Positions 17,719-26,154 of a stretch of DNA of 64,000 nt are shown one piece after another; within the stretch, counting starts at the first letter, position 1; every line of letters starts with the position of its first letter. This DNA is from Microvirga aerilata (GTDB lineage Bacteria > Pseudomonadota > Alphaproteobacteria > Rhizobiales > Beijerinckiaceae), in contig NZ_JAEQMY010000015.1 in NCBI RefSeq assembly GCF_016743775.1, positions 1 through 64,000 of the forward strand, read 5' to 3'. The notes under the pieces are model-generated. The model saw only the letters and a list, made by a program, of their open reading frames with translations, was not told the origin of the DNA and searched no databases. A program made the translations under genes and the position numbers.

Positions 17719-19089
17719 CTAGAACACGTATTCCTTGAAGGCCGGCAGCACCGAGCCGCCCCATGCGCCGTGATAGCGCTCCAGCAGGCGCTCCGCCGCG
17801 GTGCGGCCCGAATCCACGATCTCCTCCGCATAGGCGAGATGACGGGTCTCGTCGCGGCCCGCCTCGTCGAGGCAGGCGCGGCGGGCGAGGCCGGCGCGTG
17901 AGAGCGCCAGGGCATCGCGGGCGATGTCCTGCACGGTGCGTCCGGCGATGGTGGCCTTGAGGGCGAGCGTCGGCACGTCGGCGCGCAACTGTTCGCGTTC
18001 CTCCGCGCTCCAGTTCTTCACGAGCTCCCACGCCCCGTCGAGAGCCGCCTCGTCGTAGAGAATGCCGGTCCAGAAGGCCGAAAGGGCCACGATGTGCTCG
18101 AGGTTGCCCACATCGGCGCCGCGCATTTCGAGATAGCGCTTGAGGCGCACCTCCGGGAACAGGGTCGAGACGTGGTTGGCCCAGTCGGAGCGCGTGGCGC
18201 GCTCGCCCGGCAATTGCGCGAGCTTGCCGGCGAACAGATCGTGGAACGAGGCGCCCGCCACGTCGTGATAGGTGGAATCGCGCTTGACGAAATACATCGG
18301 CACGTCGAGCGCCCAATCCACATAGCGCTCGTAGCCGAAGCCGTCCTCGAAGGCGAAGGCCATCATGCCCGTGCGGTCGCGATCCGTGTCGAGCCAGATG
18401 TTCGACCGCATGGAGAGATACCCGTTGGGCTTGCCGTCCGTGAAAGGCGAGTTGGCGAAGATCGCGGTGGCGATGGGCTGCAGCGCCAGCGACACGCGCA
18501 GCTTCTTCACCATGTCGGCTTCCGACGCATAGTCCATGTTCACCTGCACGGTGGACGTGCGGTACATCATGTCGAGGCCGAGGGTGCCGACCTTGGGCAT
18601 GTAGTTCGTCATGATGCCGTAGCGCGCCTTCGGCATCACCGGCGTCTCGCCCCGCGTCCAGAGCGGGCTCATGCCGAGCGTCAGAAAGGCAATGCCGAGC
18701 CTGTCGCCCACGGCCTTCGCGTCGGCCAGGTGCTGCGCCGTTTCGCGAGCCGTGTCGTGCAGGGTGGCCAGCGGAGCCCCCGAGAGTTCGAACTGCCCGC
18801 CGGGCTCGAGCGAGATCGCCCCGCCGCCCTCCTCATCGGCAAGGCCGATGGGGTGGTCGTCCTCGATGATCGGCGCCCAGCCGGTGCGCTCCTGCATCCC
18901 CTCCAGAAGGGCGCGGATGCCCCGGCCGCCCTCATAGGGCACCGGGGTGGAATCGGCCTTGTAGAACGGAACCTTCTCGTGCTCGGTGCCGAGCCGCCAT
19001 GTCTCGCGCGGCTTCTCGCCCGAGGCGATCCATTCCACGAGCTCCGACCGCGCACCAATGGGGGTCGTATCGGATACGTCCCGCGCCAT
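17719..19089 (-). CDS. gshA: Glutamate-cysteine ligase (plant/alphaproteobacterial class)
   Basis: ATP-dependent joining of L-glutamate and L-cysteine, the first step of glutathione synthesis. 456 residues, the typical length of class 3 GCL (plants, Rhizobiales). Recognisable blocks: WRLGTEHEKVPFY, ISLEPGGQFELSG (substrate and Mg ligands), TLGMSPLW, MPKARYGIMTNYMPKVGTLGLDMMYRT, and VQVNMDYASEADM. Cytosolic. The start ATG 19089 (MARDVSDTTPIG) fits the family. A second ligase of the same superfamily (19214-20353) lies just upstream on the same strand. Confidence 0.96.
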   Translation of the reverse strand: MARDVSDTTPIGARSELVEWIASGEKPRETWRLGTEHEKVPFYKADSTPVPYEGGRGIRALLEGMQERTGWAPIIEDDHPIGLADEEGGGAISLEPGGQFELSGAPLATLHDTARETAQHLADAKAVGDRLGIAFLTLGMSPLWTRGETPVMPKARYGIMTNYMPKVGTLGLDMMYRTSTVQVNMDYASEADMVKKLRVSLALQPIATAIFANSPFTDGKPNGYLSMRSNIWLDTDRDRTGMMAFAFEDGFGYERYVDWALDVPMYFVKRDSTYHDVAGASFHDLFAGKLAQLPGERATRSDWANHVSTLFPEVRLKRYLEMRGADVGNLEHIVALSAFWTGILYDEAALDGAWELVKNWSAEEREQLRADVPTLALKATIAGRTVQDIARDALALSRAGLARRACLDEAGRDETRHLAYAEEIVDSGRTAAERLLERYHGAWGGSVLPAFKEYVF

Positions 19090-19213
19090 GCATCACCTCA
19101 TCCAATAAGCGCGTTCAAGGCGCGCCGACTCAGGTCGGGACTCAATAAGGGGCTAAACGCCAAGCTGCAATGAGGGACGAGGGGACAAAACGACGGGGAG
19201 CCATGCTCCCTGG

Positions 19214-20353
19214 TCAATGCCGGATCGCCGTCTCCCCCATCGTTTCCGCGCTGAGCCAATCGACCACGCCGGCGAGCGCATCCCGGTTCGACAGGCCGCG
19301 GCCGACGGCTTCCGTGAACAGGGTGAGCTGCTGGTCGGCGCTGGTGCCGCGCGCCACGATCCAGCGGGCGAGGTCGAGCTCCCGCTGGCAGCCGAGCTCC
19401 TTCGCGTCCTCGGCGACCATGTCCAGGGTTTCTTCCAGGATTTCCCGCACGGGCTTGGCGGTCCGGGTCTTCTCGTCGACGAAGCTGCCGTGAATGCCGT
19501 AGCGCTGCGCCCGCCATCCGTTCTCGTCGTTGATGGCGCGGGAGGCGCCCGTCTGGCCGGCGTTGAGCTGGGTGTCCAGGCTCAGGTGCCGCACGAGGCA
19601 GCGGTAGAGGGCGGCGATCGCGATGGTGTCGTCGAGGCGCGTGCAGCTGTCGGCCACGCGCAGCTCCAGGGTCGGGTGCTTCAAGGACGGCCGGATCACC
19701 CACCACACATAGGTGGAATTCTCGATGGCGCGGGCGGCCACGAGGGTGTCGATGTAGCGCTGGTAGTCGGCCGCGCTTTCGAAGAGATCCGGCAGGCCAG
19801 TGCGCGGCAGTTCCCGGTAGGCCGCGAGCCGATAGCCGAGAAGGCCCGTGCGCTGAGCCTGCCAGAAGGGCGAGGAGGTCGAGAGCGCCAGGAGCAGCGG
19901 CAGGTAGGGCTGGATCCGGTTCATGATGTCCACGCGCATCCCCAGATCCGGCACCTCCACATGCACGTGCATGCCGCACAGGACGGTGCGGCTGCCGAGC
20001 ATCTGCAGGTCGTGCATGACCTTGCCGTAGCGCGGCTGAGCGTTGGGGCGCACCCGCGCCCAGACGGCGAGCGGATGGGTGCCCGAGGCCATGATGGACA
20101 GGTTGAAGTCGCGCGCGACGGCTCCCACCGAGGACCTCAGGCCGGCGAGCTGCGCCCGGGCATCGGCAAAATCCAGGGAGGGCTTGGTGGCGACCTCGAG
20201 CTGAGGCTCCAGCATCTCGGGCTGGATGTCGCCGGACACGCCCTCGCGGCAGGCGGCGAAGAACTCCCTGATCTTCGCCTTGGCGATGTCGCGCTTCGGG
20301 GCATCGTTGACGAAGTACTCTTCCTCGATGCCGACCCTGAAATCCCAGCTCAT
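19214..20353 (-). CDS. YbdK-type carboxylate-amine ligase (GCS2 family)
   Basis: 379 residues. N terminus VGIEEEYFVND is the GCS2-type metal/nucleotide motif, followed by EPQLEVATKPSLD, IMASGTHPLAVWA, GMHVHVEVPD and LELRVADSCTRLDD. These proteins resemble glutamate-cysteine ligase 2 and can make weak gamma-glutamyl bonds in vitro, but their real substrates are unknown. Adjacent to the genuine gshA (124 bases) on the same strand, so the pair may be co-transcribed; redundancy or a different gamma-glutamyl product are both possible. Length and start (MSWDFRVGIEEEYF) are normal. Confidence 0.92.
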   Translation of the reverse strand: MSWDFRVGIEEEYFVNDAPKRDIAKAKIREFFAACREGVSGDIQPEMLEPQLEVATKPSLDFADARAQLAGLRSSVGAVARDFNLSIMASGTHPLAVWARVRPNAQPRYGKVMHDLQMLGSRTVLCGMHVHVEVPDLGMRVDIMNRIQPYLPLLLALSTSSPFWQAQRTGLLGYRLAAYRELPRTGLPDLFESAADYQRYIDTLVAARAIENSTYVWWVIRPSLKHPTLELRVADSCTRLDDTIAIAALYRCLVRHLSLDTQLNAGQTGASRAINDENGWRAQRYGIHGSFVDEKTRTAKPVREILEETLDMVAEDAKELGCQRELDLARWIVARGTSADQQLTLFTEAVGRGLSNRDALAGVVDWLSAETMGETAIRH

Positions 20354-20531
20354 TTCCTCGGTATCCTCTATCTTATTATTTTAGGAATGACCTTGCTGCA
20401 CATGTAACCCGGCCTGCAGTCGCGGCCCCAAACTCACCCCCAATAGGGCAGGAGTGGGGCGGATCGGCAGGAAGCTGCTAAGCTTTTGAAGCTAGAGGCT
20501 AATGGGCTTGAGCCGTCGTCGGGCGATGAGG

Positions 20532-21278
20532 TCAGTTCCAATCGCCAAGCACGGATTGCACGATCGCCAAGGCTGCCACCGCGGCTGTGTCAGCACGCAG
20601 GATTCGCGGTCCCAACGATACGCAAACACATCTTTCGTGGGCGGCGACAAGCGCTCTCTCCTGATCGGTGAACCCTCCTTCGGGTCCCACAATAACAACA
20701 AGCCTAGGCTGTTTGTTCCCAAGCTTGGCCAGAGCCTGGACCGGATTGGAAACCGGCGCGTCCTCGTCGCAGAAGACCACCAGCCGGTCCTTGTCCAACC
20801 CTTTGATGAAACGCTCTAAATTCTCCTCCTCGCGCACCTCCGGGATGGACAGGATCCCGCATTGCTCGGCCGCCTCGATGGCGTTGCTGCGCATGCGTTC
20901 GAGGTTGACCCGGGTGCTCTGGGTCCGGCGCGTCAGGACGGGCTGGAGAACGCCCGCGCCCATCTCCACCGCCTTCTGGACCATATAGTCGAGGCGGGCG
21001 TGCTTGAGGGGCGCGAAAGCGTAGACGATGTCGGGGGCGGCCCCCTGCTGGCGGGTCTGCTCCATGCAGACGAGATCGGCAGCCTTGCGCCCCTCGACCG
21101 AGACCTCGGCCCGCCACTCGCCGTCCCGCCCGTTGAAGATCAGAACCGCCTCGCCCGCCTTCAGCCGCAGGACGTTGAGCAGGTAGTTGGCCTGACTGCG
21201 TTCGAGCGCGATCCGCGCTCCCCCTTGAAGGGGCGCGTCGACGAAGAGGCGGGGAGCGTTGAAGTCGTAATCGGCCAT
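20532..21278 (-). CDS. rsmE: 16S rRNA m3U1498 methyltransferase
   Basis: SPOUT-class methyltransferase that methylates N3 of U1498 in 16S rRNA using S-adenosylmethionine. From ATG 21278 (MADYDFNAPRLFVD) it has 248 residues. The N-terminal PUA-like part (ANYLLNVLRLKAGEAV) is followed by KATRR-like VLTRRTQ-R, then the SPOUT knot VVIVGPEGGFTDQER and CVSLGPRILRADTAAVAAL that bind the cofactor. A longer start at 21314 is possible but adds non-conserved residues. Upstream of the gshA/ybdK pair on the same strand. Confidence 0.95.
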   Translation of the reverse strand: MADYDFNAPRLFVDAPLQGGARIALERSQANYLLNVLRLKAGEAVLIFNGRDGEWRAEVSVEGRKAADLVCMEQTRQQGAAPDIVYAFAPLKHARLDYMVQKAVEMGAGVLQPVLTRRTQSTRVNLERMRSNAIEAAEQCGILSIPEVREEENLERFIKGLDKDRLVVFCDEDAPVSNPVQALAKLGNKQPRLVVIVGPEGGFTDQERALVAAHERCVCVSLGPRILRADTAAVAALAIVQSVLGDWN

Positions 21279-21487
21279 GGGATCCCGGGGGCTTGGAGAT
21301 CCAAGCCTTACCAAGTTCTCCGGCCCGAAGGGAGAGGAGCCTCGGGCTTGGTCACGTGAAATTCAGGTTCGGAATGGCACCCCTTAAGGCCAAGGCGACC
21401 ATTCGCCTCTTGGCCTGACGGCCCGTTACCTGTTAACAGAGCGCAGGCACGCGAGACGTCGCGGGCTTTTCTGAAGGAATTTTGGGC

Positions 21488-21964
21488 ATGGCGCACATTC
21501 GTTCTCACCTCATGGCTGCGTTGGCCGTTGCCGGCATTCTCGCGACAGCTCCTGCCTTTGCGCAGTCGAGCGCCTGCCAGGAAGGGCAGAAGATCCTGCA
21601 GGAGCGGCAGAGCCTCATCCAGCAGATCAACAAGCTCAGCGCCGGCAAGAAGAAGCAGGTCGATCCGCGTGCGGCATGCACCGTCTTCTCCAAGCTCGTG
21701 GTGAACGGCAATGCCGGCCAGAAGTGGATGACGGACAACAAGGACTGGTGCCAGATCCCCGATCAGGTGGTCGAAGGCTTCAGCAAGGACCACAAGCGCT
21801 CCCAGGAGATCAAGGGGCAGGCCTGCGGGGCTGCCGCCAAGATGGCCGAGATGGAAAAGCGTGCCAAGCAGCAGGCGCAGCAGGCCCAGCAGGGCGGCGG
21901 CCTCGGCGGCAAGATGGGCGGCGGCCTGACCGGCACCTTGAGCGTTCCCAAGGGCGCCCTCTAA
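21488..21964 (+). CDS. Exported hypothetical protein with Gly/Gln-rich tail
   Basis: 158 residues from ATG 21488 (AAGGA nine bases upstream; the TTG two codons earlier is less likely). Signal peptide MAHIRSHLMAALAVAGILATAPAFA, cut before QSS. The mature part has four or so cysteines (SACQEGQK, AACTVF, DWCQIPD, QACGAA), suggesting disulfides in the periplasm, a helical region (LQERQSLIQQINKLS) and a low-complexity end rich in Gln, Ala, Gly and Met. Similar small periplasmic proteins occur in Methylobacteriaceae; no function known. 18 bases before ubiA, so perhaps the first gene of that operon. Confidence 0.8.
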   Translation: MAHIRSHLMAALAVAGILATAPAFAQSSACQEGQKILQERQSLIQQINKLSAGKKKQVDPRAACTVFSKLVVNGNAGQKWMTDNKDWCQIPDQVVEGFSKDHKRSQEIKGQACGAAAKMAEMEKRAKQQAQQAQQGGGLGGKMGGGLTGTLSVPKGAL

Positions 21965-21982
21965 AACCGGACACGCCGGCCG

Positions 21983-22912
21983 ATGCAGCGCCCCGCAGCG
22001 CCGTCCCTTCCCGATGCCGTCAGGGGCCATTGGGCGGACCGGCTCGCGCCCGCGGGCTTGAGGCCCTACCTGCGCCTCGCCCGGATCGAGCGGCCCATCG
22101 GCTGGTGGCTGCTGCTCCTGCCCTGCTGGTGGTCGGCGGCGCTGGCCGCCATCCATGCCGGGCAGCCCTGGCCCGATCCGCTTCACTGCCTTCTTTTCCT
22201 GATCGGCGCCGTGGCCATGCGCGGGGCAGGCTGCACCTATAACGACATCGTCGACCGGGATCTCGACACCCGGGTCGAGCGCACCCGCCAGCGGCCCATC
22301 CCGTCCGGTCAGGTAACCGTCAAGGCCGCGCTGGCCTTTCTGGCGCTCCAGGGCCTCGTGGGCCTTCTGGTGCTGCTGCAGTTCAACGGCTTCGCCGTCG
22401 CGACGGGCTTCGCGTCCCTTGGCGTCGTTGCGCTCTATCCGTTCATGAAGCGCTTCTTCTGGATGCCGCAGATCGTCCTGGGGTTCGCCTTCGCCTGGGG
22501 CGCCCTCATGGGCTGGGCCGCCGCCTTCGGCTCGTTGGACGGGACCGCGGTGCTTCTTTATCTCGGCAGCATCAGTTGGGTGGTGGGCTACGACACCATC
22601 TACGCCCTGCAGGACATCGAGGACGACGAGATCGCCGGCATCAAGTCCTCGGCCCGCTTCTTCGGCGAGCGGGTGAAGCTCGGGGTCGGGATCTGCTATG
22701 GCCTGACCCTTGCGTTCATGGGCGCGGCCTTCGTCCTGGCAGGCGCTGGTCCGGCCTCGTTCGCGGGGCTGGGGCTCTTCGCCCTCCACCTGGGCTGGCA
22801 GGTCGCGCGGATCGACCGGTCCGACGGCGCCGGCGCGCTCCGGCTCTTCCGGTCCAACCGGGATGCGGGCCTTGTCCTGTTTGCTGCCATGACCCTCGAC
22901 GGCCTCCTTTAA
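21983..22912 (+). CDS. ubiA: 4-hydroxybenzoate polyprenyltransferase
   Basis: Integral inner-membrane prenyltransferase of ubiquinone synthesis: attaches the polyprenyl tail (usually C50 in this group) to 4-hydroxybenzoate. 309 residues, eight or nine helices. Both Asp-rich Mg-diphosphate motifs are present: NDIVDRDLD (about residue 89) and DIEDDEIAGIKSSA (about 212). IERPIGWWLLLLPCWW near the N terminus and QRPIPSGQVT after the first motif are typical UbiA features. Next gene starts 118 bases on. Confidence 0.95.
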   Translation: MQRPAAPSLPDAVRGHWADRLAPAGLRPYLRLARIERPIGWWLLLLPCWWSAALAAIHAGQPWPDPLHCLLFLIGAVAMRGAGCTYNDIVDRDLDTRVERTRQRPIPSGQVTVKAALAFLALQGLVGLLVLLQFNGFAVATGFASLGVVALYPFMKRFFWMPQIVLGFAFAWGALMGWAAAFGSLDGTAVLLYLGSISWVVGYDTIYALQDIEDDEIAGIKSSARFFGERVKLGVGICYGLTLAFMGAAFVLAGAGPASFAGLGLFALHLGWQVARIDRSDGAGALRLFRSNRDAGLVLFAAMTLDGLL

Positions 22913-23030
22913 GCGTCGGCGCGCCTGTTCGAAGGCCCGGCTCGGATTCCCTTTTCCATGCGACAGAAAAGGCAGGGCCGAAGCCGAACGGCTATGGTAT
23001 CTCCTGGCAAACACCCCCATTTCAGGTCCG

Positions 23031-23828
23031 ATGCTGTCCTCCATACCCCCCTCCTCCCTTGCATCGGCCGTGTGCGAAGCCGCCCGTCGGGCCGGGGCCA
23101 TGGCCCTGCCCTATTTCCGCTCCGGCGGGCAGACCGCGGCGCGGCTCTGGTACAAGGGGCAAAGCTCCCCGGTGACGGAGGCGGACATCGCCCTCGACAC
23201 CTTCCTGAAGGGCCATCTCACCGGCCTCTTCCCCGAAGCGGGCTGGCTGTCCGAGGAAACCGCCGACGATCCGGCTCGACTGGAGCGGAGCCATGTCTGG
23301 ATCGTCGATCCCATCGACGGAACCCGGGCCTTCGCCTCGGGCCATCCGGACTGGGCGGTGTCCATTGCCCTGGTCCGCGACGGCAAGCCCGTTCTGGGCG
23401 TTCTTTATGCGCCCGCCCACGACCGCCTTTATGAGGCAAGGCCCGGCGAAGGCGCCTGGTGCAACGGCGAACGGCTGCAGGTGTCCGAGGCCGAAGCGCT
23501 CGACCTCGCCAGGGTTACGGGCCCCAAGCCCCTGATGGACCGCCTCGAGCGCCGCATGGGCGCCGTCGAGCGCCTGCCCAAGGTGCCCTCCCTGGCGCTG
23601 AGGCTGGCGCGCGTGGCCGACGGCTCCATCGATGTGGGTTTGGTTTCCGCCAACGCCCAGGACTGGGACATCGCCGCAGCGGACCTCATCCTGCGGGAGG
23701 CCGGCGCCCGCCTCACCGGCCTGGATGGCGCAGTCCCGGTCTACAACAGGCCGCAGCCCCGTCACGACGAGATGATTGCCGTTGCGTCACGGTTGCATCC
23801 TCGTGCTATTGAGGCCATGAGAGCCTGA
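23031..23828 (+). CDS. Inositol-monophosphatase-family phosphatase, CysQ-like 3'(2'),5'-bisphosphate nucleotidase
   Basis: 265 residues, Mg-dependent and Li-sensitive phosphatase fold. Metal ligands: LSEETADD (Glu pair), WIVDPIDGTRAF (Asp-x-Asp-Gly-Thr) and DWDIAAADLI at the C terminus. Length and the order before the lipid A genes fit the alphaproteobacterial CysQ-like proteins, which recycle PAP from sulfate assimilation; inositol or histidinol phosphate are alternative substrates. Cytosolic. The family fixes the chemistry (phosphate ester hydrolysis) but not the substrate. Start ATG 23031 (MLSSIPPSSLASAV). Confidence 0.88.
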   Translation: MLSSIPPSSLASAVCEAARRAGAMALPYFRSGGQTAARLWYKGQSSPVTEADIALDTFLKGHLTGLFPEAGWLSEETADDPARLERSHVWIVDPIDGTRAFASGHPDWAVSIALVRDGKPVLGVLYAPAHDRLYEARPGEGAWCNGERLQVSEAEALDLARVTGPKPLMDRLERRMGAVERLPKVPSLALRLARVADGSIDVGLVSANAQDWDIAAADLILREAGARLTGLDGAVPVYNRPQPRHDEMIAVASRLHPRAIEAMRA

Positions 23829-23886
23829 ACGTTTCGGCCCTCGGCCAAACCACCCTTGCAACCCTCTTCAGAAGAGCCCTATCACC

Positions 23887-24120
23887 ATGAGCGACCAGCC
23901 TGGCAAGCAACTCCTTCATCTGGTTTTCGGCGGCGAGCTCACCAGCCTCGAATTCGTCGACTTCAAGGACCTTTCCAAGCTCGACATCGTCGGAGTGTTC
24001 CCGAACTACGCCGCCGCCCATGCCGCCTGGAAGGCCAGGGCGCAGGCGACCGTGGACAACGCGCAGATGCGCTACTTCATCGTCCATCTTCACCGTCTGC
24101 TCGATCCGCAGCAGGGCTGA
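23887..24120 (+). CDS. DUF4170 family protein
   Basis: 77-residue soluble protein: MSDQPGKQLLHLVFGGELT, then FVDFKDLSKLDIVGVFPNYAAAHAAWKARAQ, and YFIVHLHRLLDP. This is the DUF4170 pattern, a short protein found in Rhizobiales almost always just before waaA, so it is expected to help in lipopolysaccharide core assembly, though no activity is known. It is 58 bases after the CysQ-like gene and 13 before the acyltransferase gene. Confidence 0.9.
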   Translation: MSDQPGKQLLHLVFGGELTSLEFVDFKDLSKLDIVGVFPNYAAAHAAWKARAQATVDNAQMRYFIVHLHRLLDPQQG

Positions 24121-24133
24121 TTTTCAGACCACG

Positions 24134-24868
24134 ATGGATCTCGTCAAGCGCATCACCCGCTCGCGCGCGGTTCAGGAGGCCTTGGGCTTCCTCGTCGCGA
24201 GCTACTTGAAGTTCGTGCACCGCACGAACCGGTTCGTCATGGAGCCGGCGGATGCCTACGACCGGATCGAGATGCCCGTGATCGCGGCCATGTGGCACGG
24301 GCAGCATTTCATGATCCACTTCGCCAAGCGACCGCAGGACCGGGCGGCCAGCCTCGTGTCCCGCTCCGGCGACGGGGAGTTCAACGCCATCGCGCTGCGC
24401 CATCTGGGCGTGCGCGCCATTCGCGGCTCCGGCGCCCGCGGGCGCGACATTCGCAAGAAGGGCGGCATCCAGGCCATGCGCGCCATGCTGCGGGCGCTCG
24501 CCGACGGCGAGATGGTGGTGATGACCGCCGACGTCCCGAAGATTTCGCGGGTCTGCGGCCAGGGAATCGTCACGCTCGCCCAGCTGTCCGGACAGCCCAT
24601 CGTGCCCGTTGCGGTGGTGACGAGCCGCCGGATCGATTTCGACAGCTGGGACCGGGCCAGCATCGGCCTGCCCTTCGGGCGCGGGGCCATGGTGCTCGGC
24701 CATCCCGTCCATGTGCCCCGGGAAGCGGACGAGCAAGCCTTGGAAAGCCTCAGAAAAACCGTCGAGCGGGAGCTCGACCGGGTTCACGAGCGCGCCTATG
24801 AGCTCGTGGGCTCCCGGGATCCGGGCGCCAAGCCCAGTCCGGTTCTCATGGGAGGGTCCCGAGCATGA
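24134..24868 (+). CDS. Lysophospholipid/lipid A acyltransferase-like protein (DUF374)
   Basis: 244 residues from ATG 24134 (MDLVKRITRSRAVQEALG). Inner-membrane associated via an N-terminal hydrophobic segment (ALGFLVASYLKFV). Features of the DUF374 branch of the PlsC/LpxL superfamily: MWHGQHFM, LVSRSGDGEFNAIALRHLGVRAIRGSGARG, and MVVMTADVPK in place of the HxxxxD catalytic block seen in PlsC; the family works on lipids, possibly adding or editing acyl chains on lipid A. Followed by waaA with a 4-base ATGA overlap, so tightly coupled. Confidence 0.88.
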   Translation: MDLVKRITRSRAVQEALGFLVASYLKFVHRTNRFVMEPADAYDRIEMPVIAAMWHGQHFMIHFAKRPQDRAASLVSRSGDGEFNAIALRHLGVRAIRGSGARGRDIRKKGGIQAMRAMLRALADGEMVVMTADVPKISRVCGQGIVTLAQLSGQPIVPVAVVTSRRIDFDSWDRASIGLPFGRGAMVLGHPVHVPREADEQALESLRKTVERELDRVHERAYELVGSRDPGAKPSPVLMGGSRA

Positions 24869-26154
24869 GCCTTCCCGTCGTCTTCAAGACCTACCGCGCG
24901 CTCGTGTCCGTTCTGGAGCCCGCCGTGCTCGGCCTCCTCTACTGGCGCCAGAGGAAAGGGCGCGAGGACCGGACCCGCCTCGGCGAGCGGCAGGGCTATC
25001 CCAGCCGCCAGCGGCCCAATGGCCACCTGATTTGGGTGCATGGCGCCAGCATCGGCGAGACCCTGTCCCTGCTCCCCGTGGTGGAGCGGCTGACCCAGCG
25101 CGGCCTTGCCGTGCTGGTCACGTCGGGCACCCGCACATCGGCAACCCTCATCGCGAGGCGGCTCCCGCCAGGGGCGGCCCACCAATTTGTCCCGCTCGAC
25201 GTGCCACGTTATATAAAGCGCTTCCTGGACCACTGGCAGCCCGACCTGGCCCTGATCGCGGAATCGGAGATCTGGCCCAACACGATCATGGCTCTCGACG
25301 AGCGCCATATCCCGCTGGTCATGGTCAACGGGCGCATGTCCGACCGGTCGTTCCAGCGCTGGCAGAAGATGCCCGGCATCATCAGGGGGCTCCTGGAGCG
25401 CTTCGCCCTGTGCCTGGCCCAAACGTCGGACGATGCGGAGCGCCTCGCCCGGCTCGGCGCCCCCCGGGTGCTCGCAACGGGCAACATCAAGTTCGACGCC
25501 CCTCCCCCGCCGGCCGATCCGCGGGTGGTGGCCCATCTCTCGGGGCTGATCGCCGGGCGCCCGGTCTGGCTTGCCGCCAGCACCCATCCGGGTGAGGAAA
25601 GCGCCGTGGTCACCGTGCATCGCGCCTTGGCGAAGCGCCACCCTCACCTGCTCACCATCATCGCGCCGCGCCACCCGCATCGCGGGCCGGAGGTCGCGGG
25701 CCTCGTCGAGCAGGCGGGCCTGCGTGCCGGGCGGCGCTCGGACGGCATGCATCCCGACCGGGCCACCGACATCTATGTGGTCGACACCGTGGGCGAGATG
25801 GGCCTGTTCTACCGCCTGTCGCCCATCGTGCTCATGGGCGGCACCCTGGTTCCCATCGGGGGCCACAACCCCATCGAGCCGGCGAAGCTCGGCGCGGCCA
25901 TCCTGCATGGCCCGCATGTTCATACGGCCACCGAAATCTACGACGCCATCGATCAGGCGCGGGGCGCCGTGATGGTGAATGACAGCGCCGCCCTCGCGCG
26001 GGCGGTGAGCGAGCTGCTCGGCAACCCGGCGCTCACCCGCGACATGGCCCGGGCGGCCGGAGAGGCCGTGCAGGCCCTCGGCGGCGCGGTCGACCGCACC
26101 ATGCAGTCCATCGAGCCCTTCATCGTGCAGGCGAAGCTGGGAGCGCGCCGCTGA
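24865..26154 (+). CDS. waaA: 3-deoxy-D-manno-octulosonic acid (Kdo) transferase
   Basis: Transfers Kdo from CMP-Kdo to lipid IVA on the inner face of the inner membrane (GT30). 429 residues with an N-terminal anchor (VLEPAVLGLLYWR). Blocks: HLIWVHGASIGETLSLLP (acceptor-side Glu), ALIAESEIWPNTI, VNGRMSDRSFQRWQ, then the nucleotide-sugar part WLAASTHPGEE, and MGGTLVPIGGHNPIEPA near 320-340. It overlaps the acyltransferase (ATGA) and lpxK (TGATG), so the three form one operon. Confidence 0.97.
   Translation: MSLPVVFKTYRALVSVLEPAVLGLLYWRQRKGREDRTRLGERQGYPSRQRPNGHLIWVHGASIGETLSLLPVVERLTQRGLAVLVTSGTRTSATLIARRLPPGAAHQFVPLDVPRYIKRFLDHWQPDLALIAESEIWPNTIMALDERHIPLVMVNGRMSDRSFQRWQKMPGIIRGLLERFALCLAQTSDDAERLARLGAPRVLATGNIKFDAPPPPADPRVVAHLSGLIAGRPVWLAASTHPGEESAVVTVHRALAKRHPHLLTIIAPRHPHRGPEVAGLVEQAGLRAGRRSDGMHPDRATDIYVVDTVGEMGLFYRLSPIVLMGGTLVPIGGHNPIEPAKLGAAILHGPHVHTATEIYDAIDQARGAVMVNDSAALARAVSELLGNPALTRDMARAAGEAVQALGGAVDRTMQSIEPFIVQAKLGARR

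Noticed and set aside
21308..23101. 597-residue open frame on the minus strand
   Set aside because: Antisense to the 21488 gene and ubiA, which have clear signal peptide and Asp motifs; composition is Gly/Glu/His/Arg noise.
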